A stretch of 33,099 bases of DNA from Candidatus Sulfopaludibacter sp. SbA3 (GCA_945865815.1 CAMBFR010000042.1:1-33099), one strand, 5' to 3'; positions 13,381 to 21,296 are shown, counted from the first letter of the stretch. Numbers and translations: made by a program. The notes: generated from the sequence alone by a model not told the origin.

Positions 13381-13386
13381 TAGAAT
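13381..13386 (+). promoter_or_regulatory. -10 box of a leaderless promoter (M16 operon)
   Basis: TAGAAT ends seven bases before the ATG at 13394. It overlaps an upstream ATG at 13385, which would then be outside the transcript. No ribosome binding site is present for either start. Confidence 0.45.
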
Positions 13387-13393
13387 GGCCGCG

Positions 13394-14731
13394 ATGATCC
13401 TACTGCCGTCCCTTCGCCGCACGCTTTTTTGCGTACTTTTGGCGTTTCCTGCGGCCGTGCCCGCCCTCGCACAGGACTACGGCATCCAGACTTACACGCT
13501 GAAGAACGGCATGAAGATTCTCGTCGAGGAGGATCATTCCATCCCGAATATCGCCCTGTACATCTTCTACAAGATCGGATCCCGCAACGAGCGGCCGGGC
13601 ACGACCGGGATTTCGCACTTCTTCGAGCACATGATGTTCAATGGCTCGCAGAAATACGGGCCCAAACAATTCGATGAAACCATGGAAGCGGCGGGAGGTT
13701 CGAACAACGCTTATACGAGCAATGATCTCACCGTCTATCAGGACTGGTTTCCACGGTCCGCATTGGAAAAGGTTTTCGACCTCGAGGCCGACCGTATTCA
13801 CAACCTGAGCCTCGACGAAAAAATGATCGAGTCCGAGCGGGGCGTCGTGGCGTCGGAGCGGCGCTCATCCGTCGACGCGAACAATTCCGGCCTTCTCCAG
13901 GAACAACTGGAAGCGGCCGCCTACACGGCTCACCCTTATCAATGGCCTGTTGTCGGCTGGATGGCCGACATCGAGAGCTGGACCATGGAAGACCTGAAAC
14001 GTCATTTTGAGATCGGCTACTCGCCCGCAAACGCGACAATGGTCGTCGTGGGCGATGTAACCGGCGCGGAAATTCTGCGGCTCGCACAACGATATATGGA
14101 GCCCATTCCCTCGCGCGGTTTGCCTCCGCCGGTCACGACCCGCGAGCCGGAACAACTCGGAGAACGCCGCACCATCGTCAGGAAATTCGCCCAATTGCCG
14201 CTCGTGATGATTGCGTACCATACGCCGGAATCCGCCCATCGCGACTATTACGCGCTGCAGGTTCTGCGAACGATCCTCTTCGATGGCGAGAGCTCACGCA
14301 TGTACAAACGGCTTGTAGACCAGGATCAACTCGCGATATCTGTTCGCGGCAGTTACGGATTCGCATTCGATCCCACCCTATTCCGGATCACGGCGCAGCC
14401 CAAAGCAGGGATCCGGCCGGAGACCGTCGAAAACGCAATCTATGAAGAGTTGAATCGCCTCAGAGAAGGGCTCGTCACCGACCAGGAAATTCAGAAAGCG
14501 AAAAACATTCTGCTGGCCGATTTCTACCGCCGCATGAAAACGATCAGCGGAAAGGCCAATGCCCTGGGCAACTACGAGATGTTCTTTGGAAATTATCGAA
14601 AAATGTTTACGGCGGCAGACGACTTCAATCGGGTCACAAAGGAAGATGTACAGCGCATCGTGCGCACGTACTTTACGGACAGGAATCGGACGGTAGCCAC
14701 GCTGGCGCCCGAGAACGGAGGCGCGCAATGA
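13394..14731 (+). CDS. M16 family zinc peptidase (active subunit)
   Basis: This secreted insulinase/pitrilysin-type metallopeptidase has about 445 residues. The signal peptide is MILLPSLRRT plus a hydrophobic run ending PALAQ. The inverted zinc motif HxxEH is present in GISHFFEHMMFNG (His75, Glu78, His79), and the third ligand Glu155 lies 76 residues later in ESERGVVASERR. It probably forms a clamshell heterodimer with the next gene, whose ATG overlaps this stop by 4 nt. Such periplasmic pairs degrade peptides. The start at 13394 fits the -10 box TAGAAT at 13381; an ATG at 13385 adds three residues. Confidence 0.93.
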   Translation: MILLPSLRRTLFCVLLAFPAAVPALAQDYGIQTYTLKNGMKILVEEDHSIPNIALYIFYKIGSRNERPGTTGISHFFEHMMFNGSQKYGPKQFDETMEAAGGSNNAYTSNDLTVYQDWFPRSALEKVFDLEADRIHNLSLDEKMIESERGVVASERRSSVDANNSGLLQEQLEAAAYTAHPYQWPVVGWMADIESWTMEDLKRHFEIGYSPANATMVVVGDVTGAEILRLAQRYMEPIPSRGLPPPVTTREPEQLGERRTIVRKFAQLPLVMIAYHTPESAHRDYYALQVLRTILFDGESSRMYKRLVDQDQLAISVRGSYGFAFDPTLFRITAQPKAGIRPETVENAIYEELNRLREGLVTDQEIQKAKNILLADFYRRMKTISGKANALGNYEMFFGNYRKMFTAADDFNRVTKEDVQRIVRTYFTDRNRTVATLAPENGGAQ

Positions 14732-16137
14732 TGAAAATGCCGCGAAGAGCTCTGCTGGCTGGAGCGGCCATGGCGCTTGCGAATTCCTGGATGTACGCGC
14801 AGACGGATCCGGCGAGACCCCTCGTCCCGCCTTACGAAAAGATCCAGCTACGGAACGGCGTGACGCTGTTGCTCATGGAGCAGCATGAAGTGCCGATCGT
14901 CAGTTTCAATGTGATCGTCAAGGCCGGCTCTGTCGCGGACCCCATGGGGAAGGAGGGCGTCGCGTCGCTGACGGCCGACTTGCTTCGCAAGGGGACGACG
15001 GCGCGAACCGCGGATCAAATCGCCGTGGATCTCGACTTCATCGGCGGCGATTTCGATGTCAACGCCGCGCTGGATTTCACGAGCGCGAGCGCGGAATTTC
15101 TGGCCAAAGACCTCGGCCAGGGCCTCGATCTTGTGGCGGAAGTGCTCACGAAGCCGTCTTTTGCCCAGGCAGAGTTCGACAAGCTGCTGCAGCAGCGCAT
15201 CAACGGAATCAAGTCGGCAAAGGATCAGGCGTCCAACGTCATTGCGAGATACTTCAATGCGTACCTTTACGGATCGCATCCGTATGGGCGCCCCGTCGGC
15301 GGGGACGAAACATCGCTGGCCGGAGTACGCCGCGAAGATGTGGTGAATTTTTACCAGACCTATTACTCGGCGGCCAATGTGATCATCGCGGCCGTGGGAG
15401 ACTTTCGGATTCCCGAAATGCGGCGCCTGCTCGAGTCACGATTCGATTCCTGGCCGGCAAAATCGGCGCCGCAAACGCAGGTTTCAGAGCCCGAACCCGT
15501 GCGCGGCAAGCGAGTGCTCCTGGTCGACAAACCCGACTCGACGCAAACCTACTTTTACATCGGTAATCTGGGCATCCGCCGCACCGATCCCGATCGCGTA
15601 GCGGTCGCGGTTGTCAACACGCTGTTCGGCGGCCGGTTCACTTCGCGGCTCAACACGGCGCTCCGCGTGGACTCGGGCCTGACGTATGGCGCGTCATCGC
15701 AGTTCGATCAGAGACAGCATCGGGGTCCGTTCCAGATCTCGACCTACACTCGAAACGAATCCACCGAGAAAGCCATCGATATGGCGCTCGAAATCCTGAA
15801 AGCGCTCCACGAGCAGGGCGTAACAGATGCAGAACTGCAATCGGTCAAGACCTACATGAAGGGCCAGTTCCCACCCACGATCGAAACATCCGATCGCCTC
15901 GCCTCGAATATCGCCCGGCTGGAGTTCTATGGCCTCGATAAGAGTGACGTGGATAGTTATTACGCGAAAGTGGATGCAGTAGATCAGGATGCCGCCCGCC
16001 GCATCATCCGGCAGCATTTCCCGCTGGAGAACCTGGCCCTGGTGCTGGTCGGCAAAGCGCCGGAGATCCGGCAGATCGCAGCGAAGTATTCGAGCGTTCC
16101 TCTCGACTTTAAATCCGTTGCCCAGCCTGGGTTCTAG
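14728..16137 (+). CDS. M16 family peptidase-like protein (non-catalytic partner)
   Basis: This 469-residue M16 homolog has a signal peptide (MKMPRRALLAG, ending MYAQ). At the place of the HxxEH motif it reads GVASLTADLLRKG, so zinc ligands are missing and it cannot be catalytic alone. The C-terminal M16 half is well preserved, with the substrate-binding Arg/Tyr region LNTALRVDSGLTYGASS. In other M16 dyads (mitochondrial processing peptidase, bacterial pairs) the inactive subunit supplies this region to complete the active site. The gene overlaps the active subunit by 4 nt and is followed by a terminator at 16159-16183, giving a self-contained two-gene operon. Confidence 0.92.
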   Translation: MMKMPRRALLAGAAMALANSWMYAQTDPARPLVPPYEKIQLRNGVTLLLMEQHEVPIVSFNVIVKAGSVADPMGKEGVASLTADLLRKGTTARTADQIAVDLDFIGGDFDVNAALDFTSASAEFLAKDLGQGLDLVAEVLTKPSFAQAEFDKLLQQRINGIKSAKDQASNVIARYFNAYLYGSHPYGRPVGGDETSLAGVRREDVVNFYQTYYSAANVIIAAVGDFRIPEMRRLLESRFDSWPAKSAPQTQVSEPEPVRGKRVLLVDKPDSTQTYFYIGNLGIRRTDPDRVAVAVVNTLFGGRFTSRLNTALRVDSGLTYGASSQFDQRQHRGPFQISTYTRNESTEKAIDMALEILKALHEQGVTDAELQSVKTYMKGQFPPTIETSDRLASNIARLEFYGLDKSDVDSYYAKVDAVDQDAARRIIRQHFPLENLALVLVGKAPEIRQIAAKYSSVPLDFKSVAQPGF

Positions 16138-16158
16138 CGCGTGTCCCCGTAAGTTCTG

Positions 16159-16183
16159 AAAATCCGCGACTTCCGGATTTTTT
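16159..16183 (+). terminator. Intrinsic terminator of the M16 operon
   Basis: The stem AAAATCCG (16159-16166) with CGGATTTT (16174-16181) has a 7-nt loop CGACTTC and runs into a six-T tract (16178-16183). It stands 21 bp after the stop codon of the second M16 gene. Confidence 0.85.
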
Positions 16184-16277
16184 CTCTCAATCGCACGACT
16201 TTCAGCGCGGAAGTGACTGGTATCGCGTGCACTCCGCGTGGCATCCCGATTGCAGAAATGGATTTCCATGAACAAGG

Positions 16278-16367
16278 ATGCACGTCCACGTCAAAGGACC
16301 GGACGGCGAAGCCAAGTTCTGGGTGGAACCGAATATCGAGTTGGCGCAGAATTACGGTTTGACTGCG
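16278..16367 (+). pseudogene. Remnant of a DUF4160-type gene
   Basis: About 30 codons read MHVHVKGPDGEAKFWVEP followed by NIELAQNYGLTA. This is the conserved middle of the small DUF4160 family (usual form: HG-PHFHV, EAKFWL, ELA-N-GL). The expected preceding part continues in another frame (DFHEQG, 16261-16276), so there is a frameshift, and the expected helical C-terminus is lost after 16367. The family is about 80-90 residues and is often found beside DUF2442 in toxin-antitoxin-like pairs. The reading frame runs on into the CDGSH gene, which has its own start. Together with the terminator before it, this accounts for the 317-bp stretch 16138-16454. Confidence 0.5.
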
Positions 16368-16454
16368 CGGTCCCCTCGCTCGTTGCGCTCGCTCGGCGCG
16401 GGTTATCGGCAGAATCGCTGGACGGCTGGTGTCGATCACTCGTGGAGGTGCAAG

Positions 16455-17087
16455 ATGAATGAACCACCGACAATCGAATGCAAGCAGAACGGTCCATACC
16501 TGGTCAAGGACCTCACGGACCTCAGAAGCTCCAACGGAGCCGCCATTCCGACCAAGCCCGTGATCGCTCTCTGTCGGTGTGGCGGATCTTCCAACAAGCC
16601 ATTCTGCGACGGCACACACCAGAAGAATGGCTTCTCTGGGGTGAAGCAGGGTGACGCCGGCGCCACCACCCTGCAGGACTACCGGACTCTGGGCATTACT
16701 ATCCACGACAATCGGGGAATCTGCGCGCACGCTGGACACTGTACGGCGGGTCTCGCTTCGGTCTTCGAGTACGGAAGCGAACCCTGGATTGATCCCGATG
16801 GGGCCAAAGTGGAGGCGATCGTTCAAACCATACGAAACTGTCCGTCCGGTGCCCTGAGCTACACCATTCATGGGGTCGAGGAGCACGGCCAACAGAACAA
16901 CCCGGCGATCAGCGTCACCAAAGATGGGCCGTACGCAGTCGTGGGCGGAGTCGCACTGCTTGATCAAACATGGGGCCAGGGAGCCTCAACGGAGCACTAC
17001 ACGTTGTGTCGTTGCGGAGGATCAAAGAACAAGCCGTTCTGCGACGGAACACACTGGAACATTGGCTTCAAGGACGAAAAGAACTAG
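16455..17087 (+). CDS. Double-CDGSH iron-sulfur protein with central ferredoxin-like domain
   Basis: This 210-residue protein has three metal sites. The N-terminal CDGSH motif CRCGGSSNKPFCDGTH supplies Cys40, Cys42, Cys51 and His55. A central Fer4_19/DUF1271-like segment has GICAHAGHC (Cys90, Cys96) and NCPSGALSY (Cys129). The C-terminal CDGSH CRCGGSKNKPFCDGTH supplies Cys185, Cys187, Cys196 and His200. CDGSH motifs bind 2Fe-2S clusters with 3Cys-1His ligation (mitoNEET type). Likely roles are redox sensing, electron or cluster transfer in the cytoplasm; no signal peptide is present. The start is the ATG at 16455, with GGAGGTG five bases upstream; the in-frame DUF4160 relic upstream is not part of it. 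Confidence 0.9.
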   Translation: MNEPPTIECKQNGPYLVKDLTDLRSSNGAAIPTKPVIALCRCGGSSNKPFCDGTHQKNGFSGVKQGDAGATTLQDYRTLGITIHDNRGICAHAGHCTAGLASVFEYGSEPWIDPDGAKVEAIVQTIRNCPSGALSYTIHGVEEHGQQNNPAISVTKDGPYAVVGGVALLDQTWGQGASTEHYTLCRCGGSKNKPFCDGTHWNIGFKDEKN

Positions 17088-17131
17088 CGCAAGCAACGCT
17101 GGCACCACGCACCTGAGCCTCGCCGAAGAGA

Positions 17132-17148
17132 CCGGCGTCGCACGCCGG
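17132..17148. other. Small hairpin between convergent genes
   Basis: CCGGCGT (17132-17138) pairs with ACGCCGG (17142-17148) around CGC. It lies between the convergent CDGSH and ttcA stops and might end transcription from either side, but neither flank has a clear T tract. Confidence 0.3.
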
Positions 17149-17201
17149 AATTTGTGCAGGGGCGGTTTGGGCAACTGGCCGTCCTCGCGACGGCAGCCGA
17201 G

Positions 17202-17969
17202 CTAGAAATCCCGATCGTCGTCGGCCTCATGGCCTGCCAGGGCTCGCTCGCGGGGACCGAACAGCGTGTAAGGATTCACGTTTCCGAGAGCGGCCGTAAC
17301 CGACTCGCCAATCCCAATGTGGCGGGACTTCATTGTCTGAAGGAACTCGCGGATTTCCCTGCGCACGCTTTCCTTCTCTCCGCACACGCATGTAATCGCC
17401 AGGAAACCCGCGGCGCGGGCATATTCGGTCGAAAGATCTTCGCTGACATAGGCGAGGGGACGAATGAGCCTCAGACTTCCCTTTCGGGACTCCGCTACGG
17501 GCGGCAACGATGCGATTCGTCCATTGAAGAGCACATTGCGCAGTAAGGATTCCGCGCAATCATCGGCCGTATGGCCGAGCGCGAGAACCGAACATCCGAG
17601 TTCGGACGCCACGTTATAAAGGTGATACCGCCGATGCCGGCTGCACACGTCGCAACCATGAGGCACCCCATCAGCGATCAGGCTGAGCGTGGCCGAGTCC
17701 TCGCGCAGGACCCACTCGATCCCCAGGTCGCGAATCTTTTCCTCGAGCGCCAGAATCGGCAGCTTGAATTTCCCCTGCTCGATCGTGACCGCAACCATCT
17801 CGTAAGGAAATGGCGCGCGCTTCCGGTATGCCGCCAGCGCATGCAGCATAGTCAGGCTGTCTTTTCCGCCCGACACGCCCACCGCGATCCGGTCGCCGGC
17901 CCTCAACATGGAAAACGTACCCATGGCCCGTCCCATGAGATCGAGGACTTTCTGTTCGACACTATTCAT
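17202..17969 (-). CDS. ttcA: TtcA-family tRNA 2-thiocytidine synthetase
   Basis: This 255-residue PP-loop ATPase shows the ATP-pyrophosphatase loop GVSGGKDSL (residues 31-39). Cys106 and Cys109 (HGCDVCSRHRR) and a later cysteine (Cys194 or Cys196 in ITCVCGEK) would ligate the 4Fe-4S cluster that TtcA uses to thiolate C32 in certain tRNAs. The blocks LALGHTADDCAESLL and PLAYVSEDLSTEYARAAGF are typical. It is slightly shorter than the E. coli protein (about 310 residues). It follows xseA with a 2-nt gap, so the two are cotranscribed. A related TtuA-type function (5-methyluridine 54 thiolation) cannot be fully excluded; TtuA usually has added zinc fingers, which are absent here. Confidence 0.82.
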   Translation of the reverse strand: MNSVEQKVLDLMGRAMGTFSMLRAGDRIAVGVSGGKDSLTMLHALAAYRKRAPFPYEMVAVTIEQGKFKLPILALEEKIRDLGIEWVLREDSATLSLIADGVPHGCDVCSRHRRYHLYNVASELGCSVLALGHTADDCAESLLRNVLFNGRIASLPPVAESRKGSLRLIRPLAYVSEDLSTEYARAAGFLAITCVCGEKESVRREIREFLQTMKSRHIGIGESVTAALGNVNPYTLFGPRERALAGHEADDDRDF

Positions 17970-17971
17970 GA

Positions 17972-19252
17972 CTATTCCTTCGACCGAACCTGAGCGCTCA
18001 ACTTCCCTTGATGCAGCCGGACCTCGACCAGGCCATCGACTTCGACATCTGAAGAGGAGCGGACGACCCGGCCCTCGGGCGTCAAGCAGACCGCATAGCC
18101 GCGTTCAAGAACCGCAAGAGGACTCAACGCATCCAGCGTATGCGCGGCGGCCGAGAATCCCTGATGCCACTTCCGCAGGCTTTGATGAATCGCCGAAGAC
18201 AGGCGCTGCTCACAGATCTCCACACGGTGGGTCCGCGTTCGGATCACGGCGCCGGACCGTCCAACCTGCTCCAGGCGGAACGCAAGATCGTCCACGCGTT
18301 GAACGAGCCGTCGAATCCGCGTCTCGGCAACGACGAAACCCCGGCTTCCAACCTTGCCGGCCAGGAAATTTCTCAGCGTGCTGAAACGACGCCGAATGTG
18401 CCCCTGGAGCCTCTCTTCCAGACCGGCGACCCGCTGCAGCAGTTCCTCCTGCGACTTGATCACGATTTCGGCCGCGGCGCTCGGCGTGGCGGCGCGCAGA
18501 TCCGCAACGAAATCGCTGATTGTGAAATCCACCTCGTGACCGACGGCCGAGATAACGGGCTTCTCCGACCGCGCAATCGCGCGAACCACTCGTTCTTCAT
18601 TGAATGCCCAGAGGTCTTCCATCGAACCGCCGCCCCGAGCAATGATGATCACATCCACGTCGGTATGCTGGCTCAGGTGGTCGATGCCTTCCATGATCTG
18701 TAGCGATGCGCCTTCTCCCTGAACCTCGGCCGGATAAATAAGGACGGAAACGGCCTTGTGCCGCCGCTTCAGCACCGTCAGGATGTCGCGCAGCGCCGCG
18801 CTCTTCGGAGACGTTACGATCCCGATCTTGCGCGGAAGCATGGGAATCGGACGCTTGCGTTCGAGCTGAAAGAGTCCTTCCTTCTCGAGTCTCTCCTTCA
18901 ACTGCTCGAAGGCCAGTTGAAGGGCGCCCAGGCCAGCGGGTTCCAGTACGTCGACAATAACCTGATACTCGCCCCGGCCTTCATACGTGCTCACGCGGCC
19001 CCGCGCCCGGAACAGCTTTCCGTTTTCAGGCCGGAATCTCAACAGCCGCGCCGTATTCCGGAAACACACGGCGGGAATCTGGGCGCGATCATCCTTCAAA
19101 GTGAAGTAAAGGTGTCCGGCCGAGGAGCTCTTGAAATTCGAGATTTCACCCTCGACCCACACGTCCCCGAAACGCCGCTCGATCATTTCGCGGATCTCCA
19201 GGCTCAGCTCCGAAACCGTGTAGATTTTGCGTTGAAATTCCGGGATTTTCAC
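17972..19252 (-). CDS. xseA: Exodeoxyribonuclease VII large subunit
   Basis: This 426-residue large subunit of the bidirectional single-strand exonuclease acts in DNA repair with XseB. An N-terminal OB-fold (VWVEGEISNFKSSSAGHLYF, with LKDDRAQIPAVCFR) is followed by the catalytic domain with RPIPMLPRKIGIVTSP, IIARGGGSMEDLWAFN and PVISAVGHEVDFTI, and then a helical C-terminal region. Length fits the family (about 400-460). The start is the GTG at 19252: on the minus strand a -10-like TATACT ends six bases before it, suggesting a leaderless transcript. No xseB is found in this window. The gene is divergent from the PPDK_N-like gene with only 23 bp between starts. Confidence 0.95.
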   Translation of the reverse strand: MKIPEFQRKIYTVSELSLEIREMIERRFGDVWVEGEISNFKSSSAGHLYFTLKDDRAQIPAVCFRNTARLLRFRPENGKLFRARGRVSTYEGRGEYQVIVDVLEPAGLGALQLAFEQLKERLEKEGLFQLERKRPIPMLPRKIGIVTSPKSAALRDILTVLKRRHKAVSVLIYPAEVQGEGASLQIMEGIDHLSQHTDVDVIIIARGGGSMEDLWAFNEERVVRAIARSEKPVISAVGHEVDFTISDFVADLRAATPSAAAEIVIKSQEELLQRVAGLEERLQGHIRRRFSTLRNFLAGKVGSRGFVVAETRIRRLVQRVDDLAFRLEQVGRSGAVIRTRTHRVEICEQRLSSAIHQSLRKWHQGFSAAAHTLDALSPLAVLERGYAVCLTPEGRVVRSSSDVEVDGLVEVRLHQGKLSAQVRSKE

Positions 19253-19258
19253 GCTGGC

Positions 19259-19266
19259 AGTATAGT
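19259..19266. promoter_or_regulatory. Overlapping divergent -10 elements (xseA / PPDK_N-like gene)
   Basis: AGTATAGT carries TATAGT for the plus strand (19261-19266, nine bases before the ATG at 19276) and TATACT for the minus strand (19264-19259, six bases before the GTG at 19252). Both genes would be transcribed leaderless from one symmetric element in a 23-bp gap. No strong -35 is seen on either side. Confidence 0.5.
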
Positions 19267-19275
19267 CTATTCAGC

Positions 19276-19932
19276 ATGGATCACGCTCTCCACTGGCTGC
19301 CGGATCTGACAAAGGACGTGACCGGCGTTCCGTGGTCGCCGCTTGGTGATGCCCTTCGGTCGGGCCTGCCCGTACCGAATGGGTTCGCCGCAGGACCCGG
19401 CGTTCCGGAAGAAAGCGTCCGGGCTGCGTATGAAACATTGAAGATCCGGGAGCGAACGCACTTTGTGGCCGTGAGAGGGCCCTCGCATGCCGTACTGGAC
19501 ACCATCGGATCCGATCCACTGATCCACACCATGCGTCGTCTCCGGCTGGAAGCGCCTGACGCGACACTGCTGGTGCAGCGCATGGTCCATTCTGCCTGGT
19601 GCGGCAAGGCCGGTTGGGACGGAGAAACGGCTCAGCGCGTTCTACGGATAACCGCCAATGAAGGAATGCTGGTTCACGATCCCGATGTTTACCTGTTCAA
19701 CGCCGCCACCTGTGAGTGCACGGCAAAGACCATCCAGCAGAAGCAGCGCAAGACGATTCGGCGTGTCGATGGCATATCGAAGACGATCGAAGTTCAGGGT
19801 GAGCGAATGGCGTTAGACTCCGTCCATTTGAAACGGATCGCTGAACTAGTGGATCGTGTGGGGTCCGGAATCGGGTGGGCGCTCGACGACAATTCCCGCC
19901 TGTGGCTGATCAGCATTCATCCTGGCTCATAG
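19276..19932 (+). CDS. Miniature PPDK_N-like (PEP/pyruvate-binding ATP-grasp) protein
   Basis: This 218-residue protein resembles a shortened N-terminal nucleotide-binding domain of PEP synthase/pyruvate phosphate dikinase. Matching parts are LGDALRSGLPVPNGFA (family: aGLPVPpGF), FVAVRGPS (AVRSS), LLVQRMVHSAWCGKAGW (vQ-MV-S--SGv), then HDPDVYLFN and the end GWALDDNSRLWLISIHPG (WA-D--g-LyiLQsRP). The family domain is normally about 320 residues, so nearly one third is absent, and the Lys of the GGKaa loop is not found. No phosphohistidine or PEP-utiliser domain follows. It may be a regulatory or degenerate relative; function is unknown. The start rests on the leaderless-type -10 at 19261. Confidence 0.65.
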   Translation: MDHALHWLPDLTKDVTGVPWSPLGDALRSGLPVPNGFAAGPGVPEESVRAAYETLKIRERTHFVAVRGPSHAVLDTIGSDPLIHTMRRLRLEAPDATLLVQRMVHSAWCGKAGWDGETAQRVLRITANEGMLVHDPDVYLFNAATCECTAKTIQQKQRKTIRRVDGISKTIEVQGERMALDSVHLKRIAELVDRVGSGIGWALDDNSRLWLISIHPGS

Positions 19933-19934
19933 CC

Positions 19935-19964
19935 GTGGGCGCGGGGCTGAAGCCCCGCACCCAC
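19935..19964. repeat. Family B REP-like palindrome between convergent genes
   Basis: A 30-bp nearly perfect palindrome has the core GGGGCTGAAGCCCC and outer arms GTGGGCGC and GCACCCAC. It lies 2 bp after the stop of the plus gene and 14 bp before the stop of the minus-strand M28 gene, so it probably serves as a bidirectional terminator or RNA-stabilising hairpin. Confidence 0.85.
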
Positions 19965-19978
19965 AACCTGCACGTCGA

Positions 19979-20932
19979 TTACCGAGCCGCGGCCCGCTGA
20001 ATATCTTCCAGATTTTTGTCGAACTCGCGGATGGCGTCGATGATGGTTTCCACTGCGCCCACGTAGAACGCCGGCATGATGCTTTCGTATTCGTCGTTCG
20101 CCTTGTGGTGGTAGTCGTAGTCCTCGGTCCCAAAGTAGATGAACGGAATTCCGGCGCGGTGGAATGCAATGTGATCCGAATCGTCGGTCCAGTCATCGGC
20201 GCCCACCTCATCCGGCCGATCGTGGCCCAGCAGGAACTTCAGCGCGGGCCGCGGCGCCAGCTTTTCCAGGTAAGGACGAAGGTATGGGTAGTGATACGTC
20301 CCGACGGCATAAAGCACGCTGCTCTTGTCGCGGCAAATCATGTCGAGATTGACGTTCATCACCATCGCACTTCCGCTGACGGGCGGTGCGCGGACGAATT
20401 CCCTGCCGCCATTGATACCGGACTCTTCGGCGTCGAGAGCCACAATCAGGATGGAATTGTCGGGTGGGTGCTCTTGAAAGTATTTGCCGACCGCAAAAAG
20501 AGCCGCCGTGCCGGAAGCATTATCATCGGCGCCATTGAAGACCTGGCCGTTGATCACGCCCACATGGTCGTAGTGCGCCGTGACCACCAGGAAGCGGTCC
20601 GGACGGACCCGGCCTTTCACATACCCGGCGACATTCGCACCCTCCAATGCCGCGGAGGACCCTCGGAATGAGAACGTGAACGGACGAAGATAGGAATCAC
20701 CGACCGGAGCAATTCCGGATTGCCTGAATCTGTCGAGGATATACGCACGGGCCTTGAGATGGCCCGCAGTGCCGGGCTTGCGCCCCTGCATATCATCGGC
20801 GGAAAGAATCTGCAGGTCGCGGAGAAGCTGCGGCGCATCGATAACGTTAGATCGAAGCGCCGCGGTTGGAGCCTGAGCCAAGTTAACGGACGAGAGCAGC
20901 AGCGCGGCTGCAACAATGAAAATTCGAACCAT
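19979..20932 (-). CDS. M28 family zinc aminopeptidase, secreted
   Basis: This 317-residue peptidase has a signal peptide (MVRIFIVAAALL, ending near NLAQA). The dinuclear zinc site is visible: His120 in VTAHYDHVG, Asp136 in FNGADDNASG, Glu169-Glu170 in LDAEESGING (general base and ligand), Asp in VNLDMICRD and the C-terminal His of the HHKANDEYE region. It probably removes N-terminal residues from peptides in the periplasm; in animals the same fold also gives glutaminyl cyclases. It is the last gene of a six-gene minus-strand operon, 7 bp after the AhpD-like gene, and is followed by a palindromic repeat. No strong ribosome binding site is present. Confidence 0.92.
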   Translation of the reverse strand: MVRIFIVAAALLLSSVNLAQAPTAALRSNVIDAPQLLRDLQILSADDMQGRKPGTAGHLKARAYILDRFRQSGIAPVGDSYLRPFTFSFRGSSAALEGANVAGYVKGRVRPDRFLVVTAHYDHVGVINGQVFNGADDNASGTAALFAVGKYFQEHPPDNSILIVALDAEESGINGGREFVRAPPVSGSAMVMNVNLDMICRDKSSVLYAVGTYHYPYLRPYLEKLAPRPALKFLLGHDRPDEVGADDWTDDSDHIAFHRAGIPFIYFGTEDYDYHHKANDEYESIMPAFYVGAVETIIDAIREFDKNLEDIQRAAAR

Positions 20933-20939
20933 ACCGGGA

Positions 20940-21272
20940 TTACGCCTGATCGTAGAACTTCATCGCAAGCGTTCCATGCGCCGCTGCGGCGCCGGCTCGA
21001 AGCGCGGCTGCCAGCAGAACGGCCTCGGCGACCTCTTCTTTGGTGGCCCCTGCCTTCTTCGCGGCCTTGGTATGCACTTCGATGCAATACACGCACTGTG
21101 TCGTGTGTGCGACGGCGATGGCGATGAGTTCCCTGTACTTGCGCGGAATGTTGCCGTCCTCGCGCGCGACAATCCGGTCGAGATTGACCCACGCGGTGAA
21201 TTCCGTGGGCGCCAGCTTCGACATGTCTCTCAGAAGTTTCAGGTCATTTTCGTCGTGGTAATGGTTCGACAT
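20940..21272 (-). CDS. Carboxymuconolactone decarboxylase / AhpD-like protein
   Basis: This 110-residue all-helical protein of the CMD/AhpD family carries the redox motif in TTQCVYCIEVHTKAAKKAGA (Cys-x-x-Cys followed by xxxHxxxA), with the usual Glu just upstream in YRELIAIAVAH. Members act as alkylhydroperoxidases or disulfide reductases, or as decarboxylases; the CxxC favours a thiol redox role. It is short compared with AhpD (about 175 residues), which is normal for the single-domain branch. AAGGAGGA precedes the ATG. It belongs to a peptide-processing operon, 24 bp after the glutaminyl cyclase gene; the functional link is unclear. Confidence 0.9.
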   Translation of the reverse strand: MSNHYHDENDLKLLRDMSKLAPTEFTAWVNLDRIVAREDGNIPRKYRELIAIAVAHTTQCVYCIEVHTKAAKKAGATKEEVAEAVLLAAALRAGAAAAHGTLAMKFYDQA

Positions 21273-21296
21273 TATGAGTCCTCCTTTTATTGGTCC

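Noticed and set aside
16134-16967. A 277-codon minus-strand frame over the CDGSH gene
   Set aside because: The plus frame has two intact CDGSH motifs and a good ribosome binding site; the minus frame also crosses the terminator at 16159-16183.
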